A stretch of 64,000 bases of DNA from Caprimulgus europaeus (taxonomy: Eukaryota > Chordata > Aves > Caprimulgiformes > Caprimulgidae): contig OU015523.1 of assembly GCA_907165065.1 (NCBI GenBank), positions 21,231,834 through 21,295,833 of the forward strand, in the 5' to 3' direction. The translations under genes were made by a program, and so were the position numbers. Shown piece after piece: positions 1 through 13,924 of the stretch (positions are counted from its first letter, which is position 1; every line of letters starts with the position of its first letter). Below the pieces are notes generated by a model. It was given only the letters and a program-made list of their open reading frames with translations, had not been told where the DNA came from and did not search any database.

Positions 1-620
1 CTAAACCAGAAACATTGGACACAGACTCCTTTGTAAACCATTTACGAGAAAAAGAATTGCCCCTTTAGCTAGGTACAGAATTTAAACACCACATGGTCAT
101 CAAAGCAAATGCCAAAACCATGCCAAAAATTTCCCAGAAGTTTTCATTTTTCAGAGGAGACCATTTAGATCAGGTCAAACTTAAGCATGTCTTCCATTCA
201 TTCAATATGAACACATTCACCTGTCAGAGTTTCTTTCCATCTGAGTTACAGCACCAGTTGTGGGGTTCACACCTCACAGGATGCATCTGTACAGTAAGGA
301 TGGGTGGATGGCTATGGCAGCCTTCTCCCTCTGACCATCATCCTTTCCAAAACAAAGAAAATGGCTGTAAGGTCAGTTCTGAAAGTTGGTTGATAATTAC
401 ACAGACTAATTTTTAGCCTTTCATCTCAATAATTAGCATTTCAAAAGTATTTTATTAATCAGCCTTGTTACAGGTAGGGACCATTGTAAGCTTTGGAATT
501 TTTTTTTTTTTTAGATGCTTTTAGAGTCTTTTTCCTTATTAAATCACCATTGAGATTTCCAGAGCTGCTGTTATAGAGCTTGTAATAGTTTGACATCCCC
601 CACCCCTCTTTCAATTCTAA

Positions 621-690
621 TTCACTATCTAGGTGAATCACTATCTAAAATTATCAGGATACTCTCCAGATATCACTATCTGGAATAATC
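621..690. repeat. Degenerate local repeat of TCACTATCT
   Basis: The word TCACTATCT occurs three times within about 60 bases, near 622, 638 and 673. The last two are each followed by a similar AAT-ATCAGG segment, which suggests an imperfect duplication of a roughly 35-bp unit. A small inverted repeat (CCAGATA / TATCTGG) lies over the last copy. This is probably replication slippage. Confidence 0.5.
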
Positions 691-1165
691 AGGTTCCTAA
701 TGCTTAGCAGACAGAGTAATAACATACCTAATTTTTAACTTTCATGATAGGGTCCCTCTGGTATAGAAAAGAAGGAAGATTGATATATTATTAATATTAT
801 TAATAACTAAAATGAATGAAATATACCAAAAGTGGAAAGTGTGACCCAAAGGAAGAACTAGCGCATAAGCCTCAATGAAAACTCTTGCCTTTGTGTCTAC
901 ACAATACCAGCCATATATGTTCTATACTCTTTTACATACCTGTAAAGCATGCATAAAATCTTACTAGATCAAAATTATATAATTCCCACTCATTTTCCAC
1001 ACATGGAAGTATCTACAGAAGGTGCAAGGCAGGGGAGAGAGTGGTCAGTCAGTCGTGTTTTAATTTATAGCTATTTTTGCCTAAGCTCCGAATGGCCTGC
1101 CAATTATGAGTAGTACCAGCTGGGCTGGCAGGAGAGCAGCCTAAGAAGGACACACAGAAAAAGAA

Positions 1166-1252
<87 letters not shown>
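1166..1252 (+). repeat. (AAT)29 microsatellite
   Basis: Eighty-seven bases of uninterrupted AAT/TAA repeat, 29 perfect units. It is by far the longest and purest simple repeat in the window. Purity at this length implies recent expansion and probable length polymorphism between individuals. The A-rich left flank (AGAAAAAGAAA) could be an old seed for the repeat, but no retroposon body is recognisable beside it. Confidence 0.98.
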
Positions 1253-1253
<1 letters not shown>

Positions 1254-2940
1254 TGAAAATTAAATGAAAAGCAGGAGAAAAGTTTGGAGTGGAGGAGACC
1301 TGATGGGGATCCCAGCTCTGGTGTTAAAATATCTCACTACAGTCCTATTTTCCCCAACCCCTCAAATAAAGAGATGATGATCATCATTATCTGGATGTAG
1401 GTTTATAATACAGCTAGTGCTACATCCTAGACTATAGTAGTCTAAGTATAAAAATTGGGACTTTTCTGTGCTTAAATAAGCAGCAAAAATAAGAATTGCA
1501 TATGATGATGAAGACAAGAATCTTTTGAAGAGCCTTCTTTTTATTTCTAAATACATAGTAACAACTCACTAATTTGTTTTTTTTATTTACCATAATCATT
1601 TTACATGTGTTTTATATGAAATGTCAATAAAATAAAGATTTTCAGTAACAAGGTAGCCCTGCTGTTTTTAAGAAGCTCTTTCATCAGCCTATGTCACAGG
1701 GAGAATATAGAAAATAATTCTTCTAAACAAAACCCAATGAATGCTCAGAATCATGTTTTGAGCAGCTTTTGAGCAGCAAAGAATAAACACTGGCATTAAA
1801 AAACAAAGATTTTGTTCGATTGCTGTTAGCTTGTCAGTGACTGATTCACACTGCTGTATATATAGAAATGATGCATTTGGCCAAGCAGTGGTTTTGGAAA
1901 CTGATCTGCTTTTCATAACTCCTCTTATCTGTGAAAAAAATTAAGGGATTTACCCCATGCTTTATTGTAATCTGCTTATTTGTGGACGCAGATCAGTTTA
2001 AAAAGGAGAAGTATATTTACTCATGCATTTCACTGTGTATCAGCCTCATACTGATAAATTCTACACTAGCCTCCCCTCCTCTCATTTTCATAGCCTTGGA
2101 GGAGAGGCAAGGCAGACAAGCCAGTATGAAAAGTCATCAGGCCATAACTCCTCTGCTACAGACAAGCGACAATTAATCACATCCACCAGCTAGGCAGGTA
2201 GCTCTTGTCCTTTAACACTGAAGGAAACATAAAGTTCCTCTCCCTGAGCACTTCGGATGTCCAGGTGATATTTGAGCTCTGAGAAGCAGTTACTGAGCCA
2301 CTGAGATAATTAAAACCAAGGTAAACCAAAACCTAAACATGCCAGTCTTCTGCTGTTTTATTAATCCTTATTTTTCAAGGGAGCGTAGAAAGTGCAACCA
2401 AGTGCTGGAGCGGAACATTTATCACCATTTCTCCCTGCAAGGTTGTTCGTTGCTCCTGCTGTGCCAGGGGTTCATGGTCCCTGGGGCTCATTCAGGCTCT
2501 GACCACGGCACCTCTGCCCAAAGGAGAGCCAGTCCCACTCACGGCTGTGGGACTGCAGTGCCAGGGACTGAGAGACATCCCCCTCCCTTGGAACAAGAAA
2601 GAGAACAAGCCATAACACAGTCCAATACATCTATGGTGGGACTAAGAAGAAAAGGATTATTGCTTTTTTAGGTTTTGCTCTCAAGAAACTACCCTTTCTG
2701 GTTTAGCTTTCCCCATATACGCGTAACTCATTGATTCATTCTGAGAATTACATAACGCTTTTGAAGTGCAAAGAGAGATGAAAAAGCACATCCAAAATCT
2801 GGGACACCCATAATTCATCTGTTTCTTACGGTTCCCTAGCATAGGTTTTATTTCCAAGTGAGGCAGCCACATTTCAGTGAGTGTAACAGAGTTATTTTTG
2901 AAACCCTTCCAAAAACCTCTCGCTACGATTCGATGATGTA

Positions 2941-2968
2941 GTAACCCCTTGGAAGGGGAAGGGGTTAC
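2941..2968. repeat. Perfect 10-bp inverted repeat
   Basis: GTAACCCCTT and its exact reverse complement AAGGGGTTAC are separated by 8 bases (GGAAGGGG). It could form a small GC-rich stem. No transposon flanks or target duplication are visible, so it may be chance. Confidence 0.55.
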
Positions 2969-4674
2969 AGATATAATTCATGAGACCACACAGAAATGTT
3001 AAAATTATCTGTGGAATCTCTCCTTCAGTCACTCTGCAGAACTCAAGCACTCAGAAATTCACCTTTTTGAAAAAAGATGCAGTTCTTATTTTAGCTGCTG
3101 AAGATTATTTAACCCAGGACTGCTAAATAAAAAAACCTCCACATTGTAATCTGATCCCCAGGTTGAGGGAGTCCCTCATTGGCTTTGTTAACTCAACTGA
3201 AATCCCCCTGAAAGAAGAAAACTGCAACAGGGATGTGTGGAATGAGAAGTCCTGTTTGTTATAGAAGTACATTCGTCCCACTTTCACACAGGCTCCAGTC
3301 TCCTGTCAACCCAAAAGCTGACGAAATGAACATTTCAGGCATGTAGGCTGAAAGCATAGGCAGAAATGGGTGATGATCAGGGCATGTCAATAATGTTACA
3401 CAGCTGGAACACTGCCCAGCCTATGGTGAACAGCTGTTCTCCAAATGACTAATCGCACGGGAGGAGGTAGAACATAAAACTCTCCATTTTCAGAGAGGAG
3501 AACACTGCTTCTCCTGATACCACCTCTTGTAATTAGTTTCTCCTTTTCCTTCCAGTTTCATGTTGGAATAGTCTAACCAAAACATGTAAAGCAACAACAT
3601 CTCATACATGTAAGTGCGAACTTTAAGTATGCCAGTGTTTTGCCTTAAAGAAACTGTTTAACTTAACAACAATGCTCCACTCCAGATGTGGAAGGACTCG
3701 GTGATCAGTGAATTAACCTCTGAAATTCTTTGAAAACAAAAAAAAAAAATCATAAGAGTAAAATATTCTTCCTGCTACTGTTCAGTTACAGACAGAATAT
3801 AAAATTGTTATTGGGTTCTAAACCAATCCAATTCCAAAGTTCAGTGCTTAGTCTATTGAAATCATCACTTCAGTAAAGGATGACAAAAGCCTAGAGCCAA
3901 AGAGGCCCCAGGATGGTAGATATATTAGAAACTAAGCCATGAGGTACATCAATTCGGATGTACCTTGCCTGTGCAACCACAGATACTGGGAGGAAATAAA
4001 CAAAATTCAGACAAAAAATGCAGGAAATGCTTTTTATGAAAAATTTCTTTAGTCCATCTAAATGAAATATTATTTCCCAGATGCTGCAAGATAACAGCAG
4101 TCAGGATAACATCCATAAAGCAAAACAGAATATAGCTTTCATCATCTCAAAAGTGTTCGAAAACCCAGCCCATGCCAGGACAAAATGGCTGGTACTTGCA
4201 TCTAACCATTCCAGTCATCCTAATTTTGAGGATCACAGTGATAAACAATTCCCTGAAGTATACTGTAATTGTGCAGCACTGATGAGCCCAATATCAATGC
4301 CTGTGTTAAGGGCAAGTTCAAAGACTATTCAGTATTTGCTTGATAAGCTTCTCAGAGAGGTCATTAACTAGGACAGTTAGTTATCCTCTTCACTAAAGTT
4401 TTCTGTATTTACTTTGTTTCCTCATCAAAATCCCCATTTTAGGGAACCTTCCCCAGCTGCCTAAGTACATCTAGAGAGTGAGGTACAGATCTAGCAGTGA
4501 GCCAATAGCACGTACATTAGCCTGTACAACTAAAGCGTGTCTGTGGTTAAGGACTATTAGCACACGTGAGGCCAGGAAACAGTTTCAATTGGCTGAAGCA
4601 TGAAGCTCTTACAGGACTGAAGAGAAGACAAGAATGCAGCAGAAAACATTTGCAAGGCTTAGGCTAGTGAGAAA

Positions 4675-4713
4675 GTTATTCCAGGAGCTGCTTTTTGTAG
4701 CTCCTGGCAATAC
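4675..4713. repeat. Short hairpin, 17-bp imperfect stem
   Basis: The arms are 4675-4691 and 4697-4713 around a five-T loop. The inner nine pairs (CCAGGAGCT / AGCTCCTGG) are perfect, and the outer part has three mismatches. The stem is shorter than a typical animal microRNA precursor, so I do not call it a microRNA. Confidence 0.5.
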
Positions 4714-7700
4714 TCATCTCCAGTACTCAAGCATTAGGAGTAAACAAAACCAACCAGATGAGAACCTTGATGGTACCTCATCCTCCAGAGTCAACTGCTG
4801 CTGATTAAACCTCTAAAACCACCAAAGTTTTGGTGTGTTCCTGTACTGGCTATGCAAATGATAAGGGGTAGTGGAGGTGACCCACCTCAGCCCCCCAGAG
4901 ACAGACAGCCATTGTACAAAGCATTCATCAGGACAGCTCTGATGGTTCTTCAGATGACTCCTTCCAGCAAACAATCTATAGAGTCTAAAATAATACCAAA
5001 GTAGCCCCTTGCTGATGCAGGAATACTGCTCTACCATACCAGCAGTTTTCACTTAATAAACAAGACAGAAGCAACATTTCTGTTGTGACCTCCTCCTTCT
5101 CCATTGCCACTGTCAATGAGCTATTACCAAACTGCTCCAGTAAAAAGTTTCAACTGCATCTAGCCAAGGTGCCTGCTGGTCAGACAACACTAATCCCTGT
5201 AACCCCGAGCAAGACAGGTCTGCTCAAGTCCGTCGTGTAGACACAGCTCCACAGGTCTGAATTACTGGCAGCTTTGCAGTGGATCAGCTACTGTCTAATG
5301 CAGGATTCAGGAGAACCAGCAAACATCTTTAAGCAGCTATATTACCCAAAAGCAACCTGAGCTGCCCGAGGTCATCACAAACATTGGACATAGACTATTC
5401 ATCATGGTGAGTCTCAGAGAGTACCCAGGGTGTCTCTAAAGTTGCTGGCTCTTCCTCGGGCCCATGGAGCAGAGGGAAAAGCATGATCCAGAGGTGCCAT
5501 GAGTCAGAACAACCATGAGAAACAGCTACCTGGATGGACGCTCAAAACAGGAAAGACAAAAAATTCAAACCGGAAAATACTCAGTTTTCCAGTTTTATAG
5601 CAGGAACAATTCAAGCAAGAAGTAAACTCAGCTGACAAAACTAGTAGGGTAGCATTGAAGTGATATGAAGAAAAAGAAGGAGAGGGCGCCAGCCCCTCTT
5701 CCGTCACAGCTCCCACCTTCCCAGCAGTGGGGGCGAGGGGGACATGGCAGCTGGAGAGGTGGTGAGCTGCAGGGCCTCACCAGTACATCCCACACCTCCT
5801 GCCAGTGCCTGTGCCTCGCCAGGAGAAATCTCAGCTTTAAGAGTCCTGTCAAGACACAGACAGAGAGCACGAGGCCTGGAGGAAAGACCTAATGTAAATC
5901 TCTCTTTTTTCTTTGCTCTTCAACAGCTGCTTTTAGACTGCACACTCTTTTCTCAAGTATAACTTACAAATAGCCATAGAGAGCAAACATAGTAGATCTC
6001 ACATAAAAATGCTATTTGTCATCTTGGAAGATCCCACTTGGGGAATGTCATCAAGTCATTCAGGTTTTGCCATGACAGCCCTACCCTCCCGGCAGTTGTC
6101 TCACCTGCAGTAGAGGCAGGCGTGCTCTCTGGGCTGGTTGTGAGCCATGCCGTGCCCTGCTGATGGTCACAGCTGCTCAGATAACACATGCCATTGCAAG
6201 AATCACATTTGCCAGCCACAAGGAAAGGAAGTACAAGGGAAAGCTATGGTAACCTCAGATTCTGATAAGAGCCATCATCTTCTTCATGCCTAGGCTTTTT
6301 GGGGTTTTAACTGATTTCTACAGTGCCAACTCAACTTTAAAAAACTTGTCCAGGTATATACTTAAACCAAAAGGATGGAGGAAGAGCTATTTGAAACAAT
6401 CTATAGCTACTCTGGGCAATCTGTTTAGCTTAGCTGATCATAACTATTCTGAAGGTTTAGGTTACCTGTAGATAGTTATTGTTGATATAAAAGATAGCGC
6501 TGTCAGTCTCTCTCATTTATTCAAACATCCCCAGCCAGGATACACATTTCTTTTTAGACTTCCCAGCTGATGCTCCTCAGAGAGGGGCTGACAAAGCCTG
6601 AACAGCCCGGCATTTCTACTTATTTAGAATAGATCCACACTTCCCCACCAGTCATTAGAAAATATGTATCCAAAGCAACAAGACTTCTTCCCAGGAAACC
6701 AGCATTTTGACCACATTTTTGAGCTGTGGAATATTTTTAAATGTGCAAAATTCCAACAGTATATATCTTGTAGTATTTTGTTTTGAAATGTCATATTTTC
6801 TGTTTCTAGAGGGACATAGACTACAGTGAAAGTTTAACAAATTAAAAAAAAAAAAGTCAAAATTGAAATACAGCAACTCAAATTCCCTGAATTTTACTGG
6901 TGCACAGAAGAAAAGGATTGATACACTGTTGATTTCCATGCCTTGCCCCTCCCCAGCCTCCCAGCTAATGCTATCAAAGAAACATCTTTTGAAATCTCCA
7001 AGACTCTTCACAAAGGGAATTAAAAAAAAAAGCACAACCAAATCAATCACCCTCCAGCTGATACTATTTGAGAATAAAATCCAGCCAGAGATCTCCTAGA
7101 AGTAAAACAACATTTTTGAGTTGCAGCAAATAAAATCTGGCAATAATAGGGCTGCACTTGCTTCTCCTCTCCATGACAAACGGAGGCACAGGTTATCTAC
7201 TCCAGCATGCTGTTGAAGGAGCTTGAATTTAGCATGTCAGCACTTGTGAGATACTCGAACAGCACAAAACCCCAGACAAACAGAAAGATGCATAGCAACT
7301 GTAGAATATAAAAGTAACTGCACTGACACAATAATTTAACACATCTGCAATGAAAGCACATACACCTGATCAAATTAGAGAAGGGTCCAATGACAAAATC
7401 ACCACTTGGGTTTTATGGCCTGCAGTGACTTTATGTGTATTTTTATACAGGAATTTGGCTCAGAATGATAGACAGTAAACGTATAGGACATCACAGAGAA
7501 TGATTATGGCATGTATATCAAAATGATGACAGTAGTCACATCTCTGGCAGGTGTCAGTTGTAATTTACCAACATGCTTGCAAAAGCATGTCCAAGTTTTT
7601 ATTCTGAGTGAAGATTTTGGTGAGTAAAATGGAAGCCACGCTTTTTATTAGGTCCTTAGCCTTCAAGTTAATGCTATTCTATTCAGTCTCTGAATACATT

Positions 7701-8170
7701 GTAGGTAGGGAAAAAACAAGCAGAAGCAAATGCATTTGTAGTTTGCATTTCAACCAAAGAAACAGATTCCTCAACAAGATTGTGAATATTGTGCTACAAA
7801 TTATTACAGAAAGTCAGATTTCATTTTATTTCCTCTGCAGGTTACTGAGTAAAGAAAAAATATTTGGTTTTTGTATTCTATCAATAATTGCATTTTGTCT
7901 GCTGAAAAAACACCAAGCTATTTTAGCTAAAGGCAAGGTTATCCAGCCATCCTTGATTTGGGGCAATCAGCCATCACAAAACAATTCCTGGGAGTAAACA
8001 CTATAGTTAGAGACATGCAAACAAATACTAGAATTATAAATGATAGTACCACACATGAAAGAAAAAGAAATCAAAGGGATTACTACATGAAGCAAATCTG
8101 TATTATGCCTCCTACTGAGTCGTTATATTTTCCACATACTCTGCTTCAGGCAGTTGATGTTTGTTTACAT

Positions 8171-8186
8171 GTTGTTGTTGTTGTTG
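8171..8186 (+). repeat. (GTT)5 simple repeat
   Basis: Five perfect GTT units plus one base, followed by a GTT/GGTT-rich degenerate stretch. This is a short microsatellite. Confidence 0.85.
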
Positions 8187-11100
8187 GTCTTGTTGGTTTT
8201 TTTCTTAAGCAAAACTACATATTCCACCATGGTAAATGAGGTAAAACAGTTTTTTAATTTTCATTTTTGGAAATGACATACATTTCTGTGTCTACCCCTC
8301 TTCCAGTATACCAGTGTAATATGTTTCTCAAAACAGAGCTTAAGACAATACAGTAGAATTTAGTATTAAAACCCCCCAAACAACAAAAACTAGTGGCACA
8401 CATAGTTTAAGATATTGCCAAATAGTTTAAATTCAGCTAAAAGAAAAAAGTCATAAAATCAAGTATAACTTTCCTATTAATTTGTGACAAGGTTGTCTTT
8501 ATGAAAACAGTCAATCAAAGCCTTGGGCAATGGGAAGGGGCATTATTCTGCTGCAGGCAATGGAGCTACACTGATCTGCACCAATATTTGATTTAGCCAG
8601 ATATTTGGAAGAGACAATTATTGCTTCAAAACAATAACAGCTTCTCTTTGCTGAAAGGAAGAGGCCCTGTTGAAAAGTTACTAGCTGAGCAGCATGCCAG
8701 TTCTAAGTTTTAAGCATGAATCAACCTCAGAGAAGATTCACAAATACATAATAAAATATTTTTTCCAGTATTCCACCACTTTAAAAACATAAAGAGAGGA
8801 ATTAATTACTTAGGGACAAATCTTGAACCCTCAGAGCTACAGTTAGTTGCTAGGGATGTCCCATGTATCAAAGATTAGACCCCAAAACATAAGATAGCAT
8901 TAATATCATTAAAGCTTAGAATCATTTTAGCTACTGGTTAAAGTTTTAAGAAAATAAAACATTCCCTGAGAAATGTAAATGGATTTGCTTTTTGCAAGAT
9001 TGGCATGATCTACATACAATCAATCAGCTCAGTTGCTACAACTGCATTGTCAGAAGTGTAGGAGTAGATTTACTATAGAAAGGCACCGAAAAAAAGTGAT
9101 GACATTGACATGCAGACACATCAGAAGCTCTTTTCCCTCACATAAGTTGTCCATCAATTAAAACTGCAATCCATGAACAACATCGATAACAAAATAATGC
9201 TCCTGAAAATTCGTCAGTAAAGTGGAACACAAAGTGGATCCTGTAGAATGAAAGGCAGCAGAGTAAAGAATCTCTTTGCAGCCAGGCATAGCAGCCCCAT
9301 AAAAGCTACAGAGTACCAGAGACTGCACTGCTGTAATTTACTTGTCCCTCCCTTTCTTTTTCTATTATCCCAGCAAAAATGACACTGTAAGTTATAGAAT
9401 GGACAGAGCCACACAGCGTTTGAGGTGCAGGAGCAGTTTCTGTGCTAAGGTGGATCCTGCTTCGCCTGATTTAACATTGCAGTACCTCATAGATAAGACC
9501 AACTTCAGAGGAGTATGCATATAAAAATAAAGTTATCCTAGATGAGATCAGACCATTCCTTACAGCGTACCCAAGCTTGCTTCCATCCACCCAGAATACC
9601 AGGAACTAAAATCTAAATTGGGGTAAGCTAGGTATCAGGCATACATGGGAGAAATGTATGTTTCTGGATACGGTATAATCTATTTTATGACATGTTCTTA
9701 TGTTCTCCAGTTTCTTCTTCCCACATCTGTTCTTTTTGGCCCTATGTATACAACAGCTGCATAGCTGGGGAGACTGATTTCAAATAAAGGAAAAGTGTTG
9801 CTTGCTTTTCTAATAAATCACTGTTCAGATGGTATATAATTCCAGAAATTCAGAGAATTAGGCCAAAATATAATCTTTTTTTTTTTCATAACAAACCAAA
9901 CCAGCATTATTTCCCTAGTGATAGCCCCCCTCTACCTAGCAAATCGAATAGATAAGTGCTCCATAGTAATCCATTTGTTTATATCTCCTTCTGTCCCAAA
10001 AATTAGTGTCCAGCCTTTTATACATACAACACATACGCATTTATTGTGCTCTGTCATTACACCTTTCTGGACTGGAAAGTACCTGAACAAACAAACAATG
10101 GGAATTATACCCATTAAACAAAAGGAATGGAAATACTTTGTAGTCCATAGAGAGGATGACGTGATCCAGGTTCTTTCCCTGAAGAAGGATAAAGATTTTG
10201 ACCCCAGAGCAATTTCAGCCAGTGTGAGGCTGTGGCTTCTCAAAAGGCAATTCTTAAGCACAGATAGTGAAAATGACAAGAGTACCTCACTGTCAGTATA
10301 GAAGAGCTGACTGAGTATCAGCTCCTCTGAAGCCCAAGCCTGTGTATTTACTAAACCTGAAGTCTTCATTCAAGCCATGTTGTTGTTCAACTTAAAAGGA
10401 GTTACCATTAAGGAGATATGCAGCAAGGTTTAAATGATCAAGCATAATATGCAAACACTACCTCTGACATATCATTAATAATTCTGTAATAGAAAACAAA
10501 TAATGTATGTTTACATCTTCTTGCTTAACCTTTTAGTGTTTAGACAGAAAAGAAGTGAAGATACTGAGAAAATGTTACACAAGAAGTTTCTCCTGTCCAT
10601 TATATGCACATGAGACAGTTAAGAAATGAACCAAGAATGTGAAATTAAAACCAATAACCCTGTGACAAATGCTACGGATTCCATAAGTTTAACACCCTTT
10701 CATAATCTTGCATAAAAATCACAGTGCAGCTTCACACCCAATTCATTAATTGCCCCTCCTTAGTTAAACATGAGGCAGCCTGCAGGCCTTTTGTTTGTTT
10801 ATTTTTAATGCAAAGGCTGATTAGGGTATCTAATGTGTTTTAATAACAGCCCTGTGCACTATCTAATTTTTCCAGTCTATACAGTTTGACTACTTTTTTT
10901 CCAGAGGATGAATTGAGTTCTTTGAGTTTATGTGCAATAAAACATGGCTGGTGCTCATTAAATAAGTACAGTAAAGTATTTGTTTTTAAAAGACAGTACT
11001 GACCAGACTATTTTCTGCATAAAGTGACTCCTGTGTATGGTAACAGCGTAGCAACAGTACAGCATAGCTGTGCATGTCTGACATGCAGATTTTCAAACTG

Positions 11101-13906
11101 CGTGCATCAATTACAAAGCCATGTACAATGAGCACCAGGTCAAACCTCACAATCTGTGTGAAGAATACAAGGTTTAGGCAGTCCCTGTGACTGTATGCTC
11201 AGCCTAGTGCTTTTCTAGTCCTGCTCTAACTTAGAGGAGACCATACTTTACCACAGAACCTCGTGATGTAGCATCAGTGGTTTCCAACTCTAACTTCCTG
11301 AGGTGCTAAAAACTGTTTGCAGTCAGGTCTTCTGGTTCCATTAAAAATAAAAAAAAACAAACAAATAAAAAACCCAAACAAAACCAAACTTTCTGGTACC
11401 ATCAAGACAGACCCACAGAAGGTCTTAACTAATGCCAAATACCAATGGGCTCTGCACTGCACAAATCCCCAAAGGCAACCAAGAAAGCAACCCAATCACA
11501 TTAAAAAAATAAAAAATATATATAAAAAAATAAAAAGCAGAGCTGAGAAGCCAAAACCCAAAACTTTCTTGGCAATTACATTGCATCTGAGCTGAAAAGG
11601 AGAGATGTTTGTGCTCTGCCATTTGCCTAACCCTCACTCCAGCTTGCCAGCTTATGGGTTTGCCTTCCAGTATGCCTAGTACAACATTTTGCAGCTGCTC
11701 AAAAAGAAATTTCCCTCCCCAAATAGCACACAACAGTAGCTGAGAAATTCTGGGAACCAACAGCTGGGGAGATCAGTGTTGGCGGGCTGAGCTGAAATGC
11801 TGAAGCATTTCTTAGCCCAACTGTGCAAAGCCAGATTCCAGGGTTGTTAATCGAACAGCACTCAATGGGAGCTTTGCCCAATTAAGTAACAGGGAGCTTG
11901 GCTTATTCTAGCAAAGGATTCTACCACAACAGCAGAAGCCCTTCAGTACACAAGACTGAGGTTAGCACCCTCTTTTACTGTGCTGGTAAACTCCCTTTCC
12001 CTATCTCCACCTCTGCTAGTTCCTCTGAAAAGGAGGCTTTAAAGGCAAACTGCGAAGTAATGCTGAAAAAAGCTGGGATGTAGTCAAAAAGGAACATGGG
12101 GTATTTGCTTTTTAGTTCTCTTTATTTCAGTTTCTCTACCTACCCCACTTGCACTTCCACTCCTCTCCCCAAATAATTAGAAAAAAACAGCATTTATGTC
12201 CACGCTGAAGCATAACTCTAGTATACTTAGGTATACCTCTCCAAAACCCCTGTGTAGCATCCCAGTCACATGCAACTTGGATCAGTTTGCTTTTCCACGA
12301 CTGAGATCTTTGTCTTCCTGCTCTGAAGAGGCTCTTGGCAAAGTTGGCAGCTCAACTGCTGAAGCCTAGTGTGTCTGCTCTTGCTAAAATCCATCTCTCT
12401 TTGTAGGATACAGAAACTTAGTTAAGGGAGGGAAGAAATTACTCATTGAAGAAATGAAAATATTAACAAACAAATAAAAAAGATAAATTAATTTATCCAA
12501 GTGAGTGGGTAAGTTGTTCAGAAAGCATCCCAAGCTGCAGAGGACATAATGAGAAAATATCCTAGGCAGGAAAGCATATACTGCAGAAAGAAGTGCCAGT
12601 GGTGCCATAGTTTCTCTAATGGCACATTACCCTCTTGGATCCTGGATTACTGAAAAGATTACTTTCTCTCAAGATCCTGAAGATCTGATCCTGCAAGACA
12701 AGACAGAGGGAGGCAGAGAATTGGACCAGGCTGAGTGATAAAGTAATTCAATAGTTCTCACAGAAGTAAAATTATTCTTGAGGTTTCTACCACTAGTCAC
12801 TGAGTAGTTAAGACCTAGAAACATTTATAATCAACTCTATTTTGCAGTGAAATTTATTTAAAACCAGCTCCCAATACCAGTTTTGAAATAATGTCTGCCT
12901 GCAGAAGGATTTTCAAGCTCCATATTACCAAGAGAAAATGTTTCTTTTTCCCTCTCCCCTTAAATAAGAAGGCTGCATAACCAGCTAAACACTTAAATCT
13001 ACTTTCTATTCACACTGATTTTCAGAAGCAAGCGCTCCAATGACTTACATTTACACATTGCTTGTGGTCCCACTGAAACCACGGAGATTAGTCCCATAGT
13101 ACAGAATTAAGCATGCGCATAAATCTTTGCAGAATCTCAGCCAAGGAGACTGTTTTATTTGGAAACAATAAAGAGACATAGGCTTGTAGTAATTCCATGA
13201 GCCAAACCCTGTCCTCAGAAACACAAATTCACTTATCTTTGGGAATGTTCAGTTGCAAAACCCCCTAGGAGCACACTGAGCCACAGGAAGCAAAGCAGAG
13301 ACAAGCGAAAGCCATGTGCCACTCCACCTGCAGAGAAGGAAGCTTTATTTCATGAAGGAGTTTGTCAATGTAAAGACATAGAGGCACTTTGGTGTAATTT
13401 AGATACATTTTTGACTTTACACTCCAGTCAAACATAATCCTCTCTGGTCTCTCTTTCTGCCATGTAACATTTGTTCTTCCATGGTTCTTATTGCTATGGG
13501 GGTCACATATGAATGTATCTAGATAGGTTTGAGAAGCACGTGCAAGTTTTTATAAAGAATAATGGATAGCCTACATTATTCATAACATAACTGATTTGCA
13601 TTATGCTTTACTTTTCAGATTTTTAAACAAGGACATCCTAATAGAACTGTGCAGGTATATTCTTCTGAGATTCATGTTCTACACTAGAATTAGATGTATT
13701 TGACAAAAATCATTATTAAAATTAGCATTACACATTGTTAGATTGTCGCTTGAAATAACATGGTGAAAATATTTTCTATAACACCTGCATCTTCTATTTC
13801 TATAACACAGAGGACAGATTTAAAATAATGACAAGGATAAAAAATAAGATGTCAGGAAAACAAGAAGCAATAAACATCTAAAAGCTCTCGTAATATAATG
13901 TTTGGG

Positions 13907-13924
13907 AAAAAAAAAAAAAAAAAA
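13907..13924 (+). repeat. A18 homopolymer
   Basis: Eighteen consecutive A. No retropseudogene or LINE 3' end is recognisable immediately upstream, so I treat it as a simple homopolymer. Confidence 0.9.

Noticed and set aside
4675-4713. Hairpin as a microRNA precursor
   Set aside because: The stem is about 17 bp with mismatches, shorter than typical precursors, and neither arm matches a microRNA I know.
9540-9600. GATGAGATCAGACCATTCC, similar to the start of the 57 kb repeat
   Set aside because: Only the ATCAGACCA word matches; the following blocks of the element are absent.
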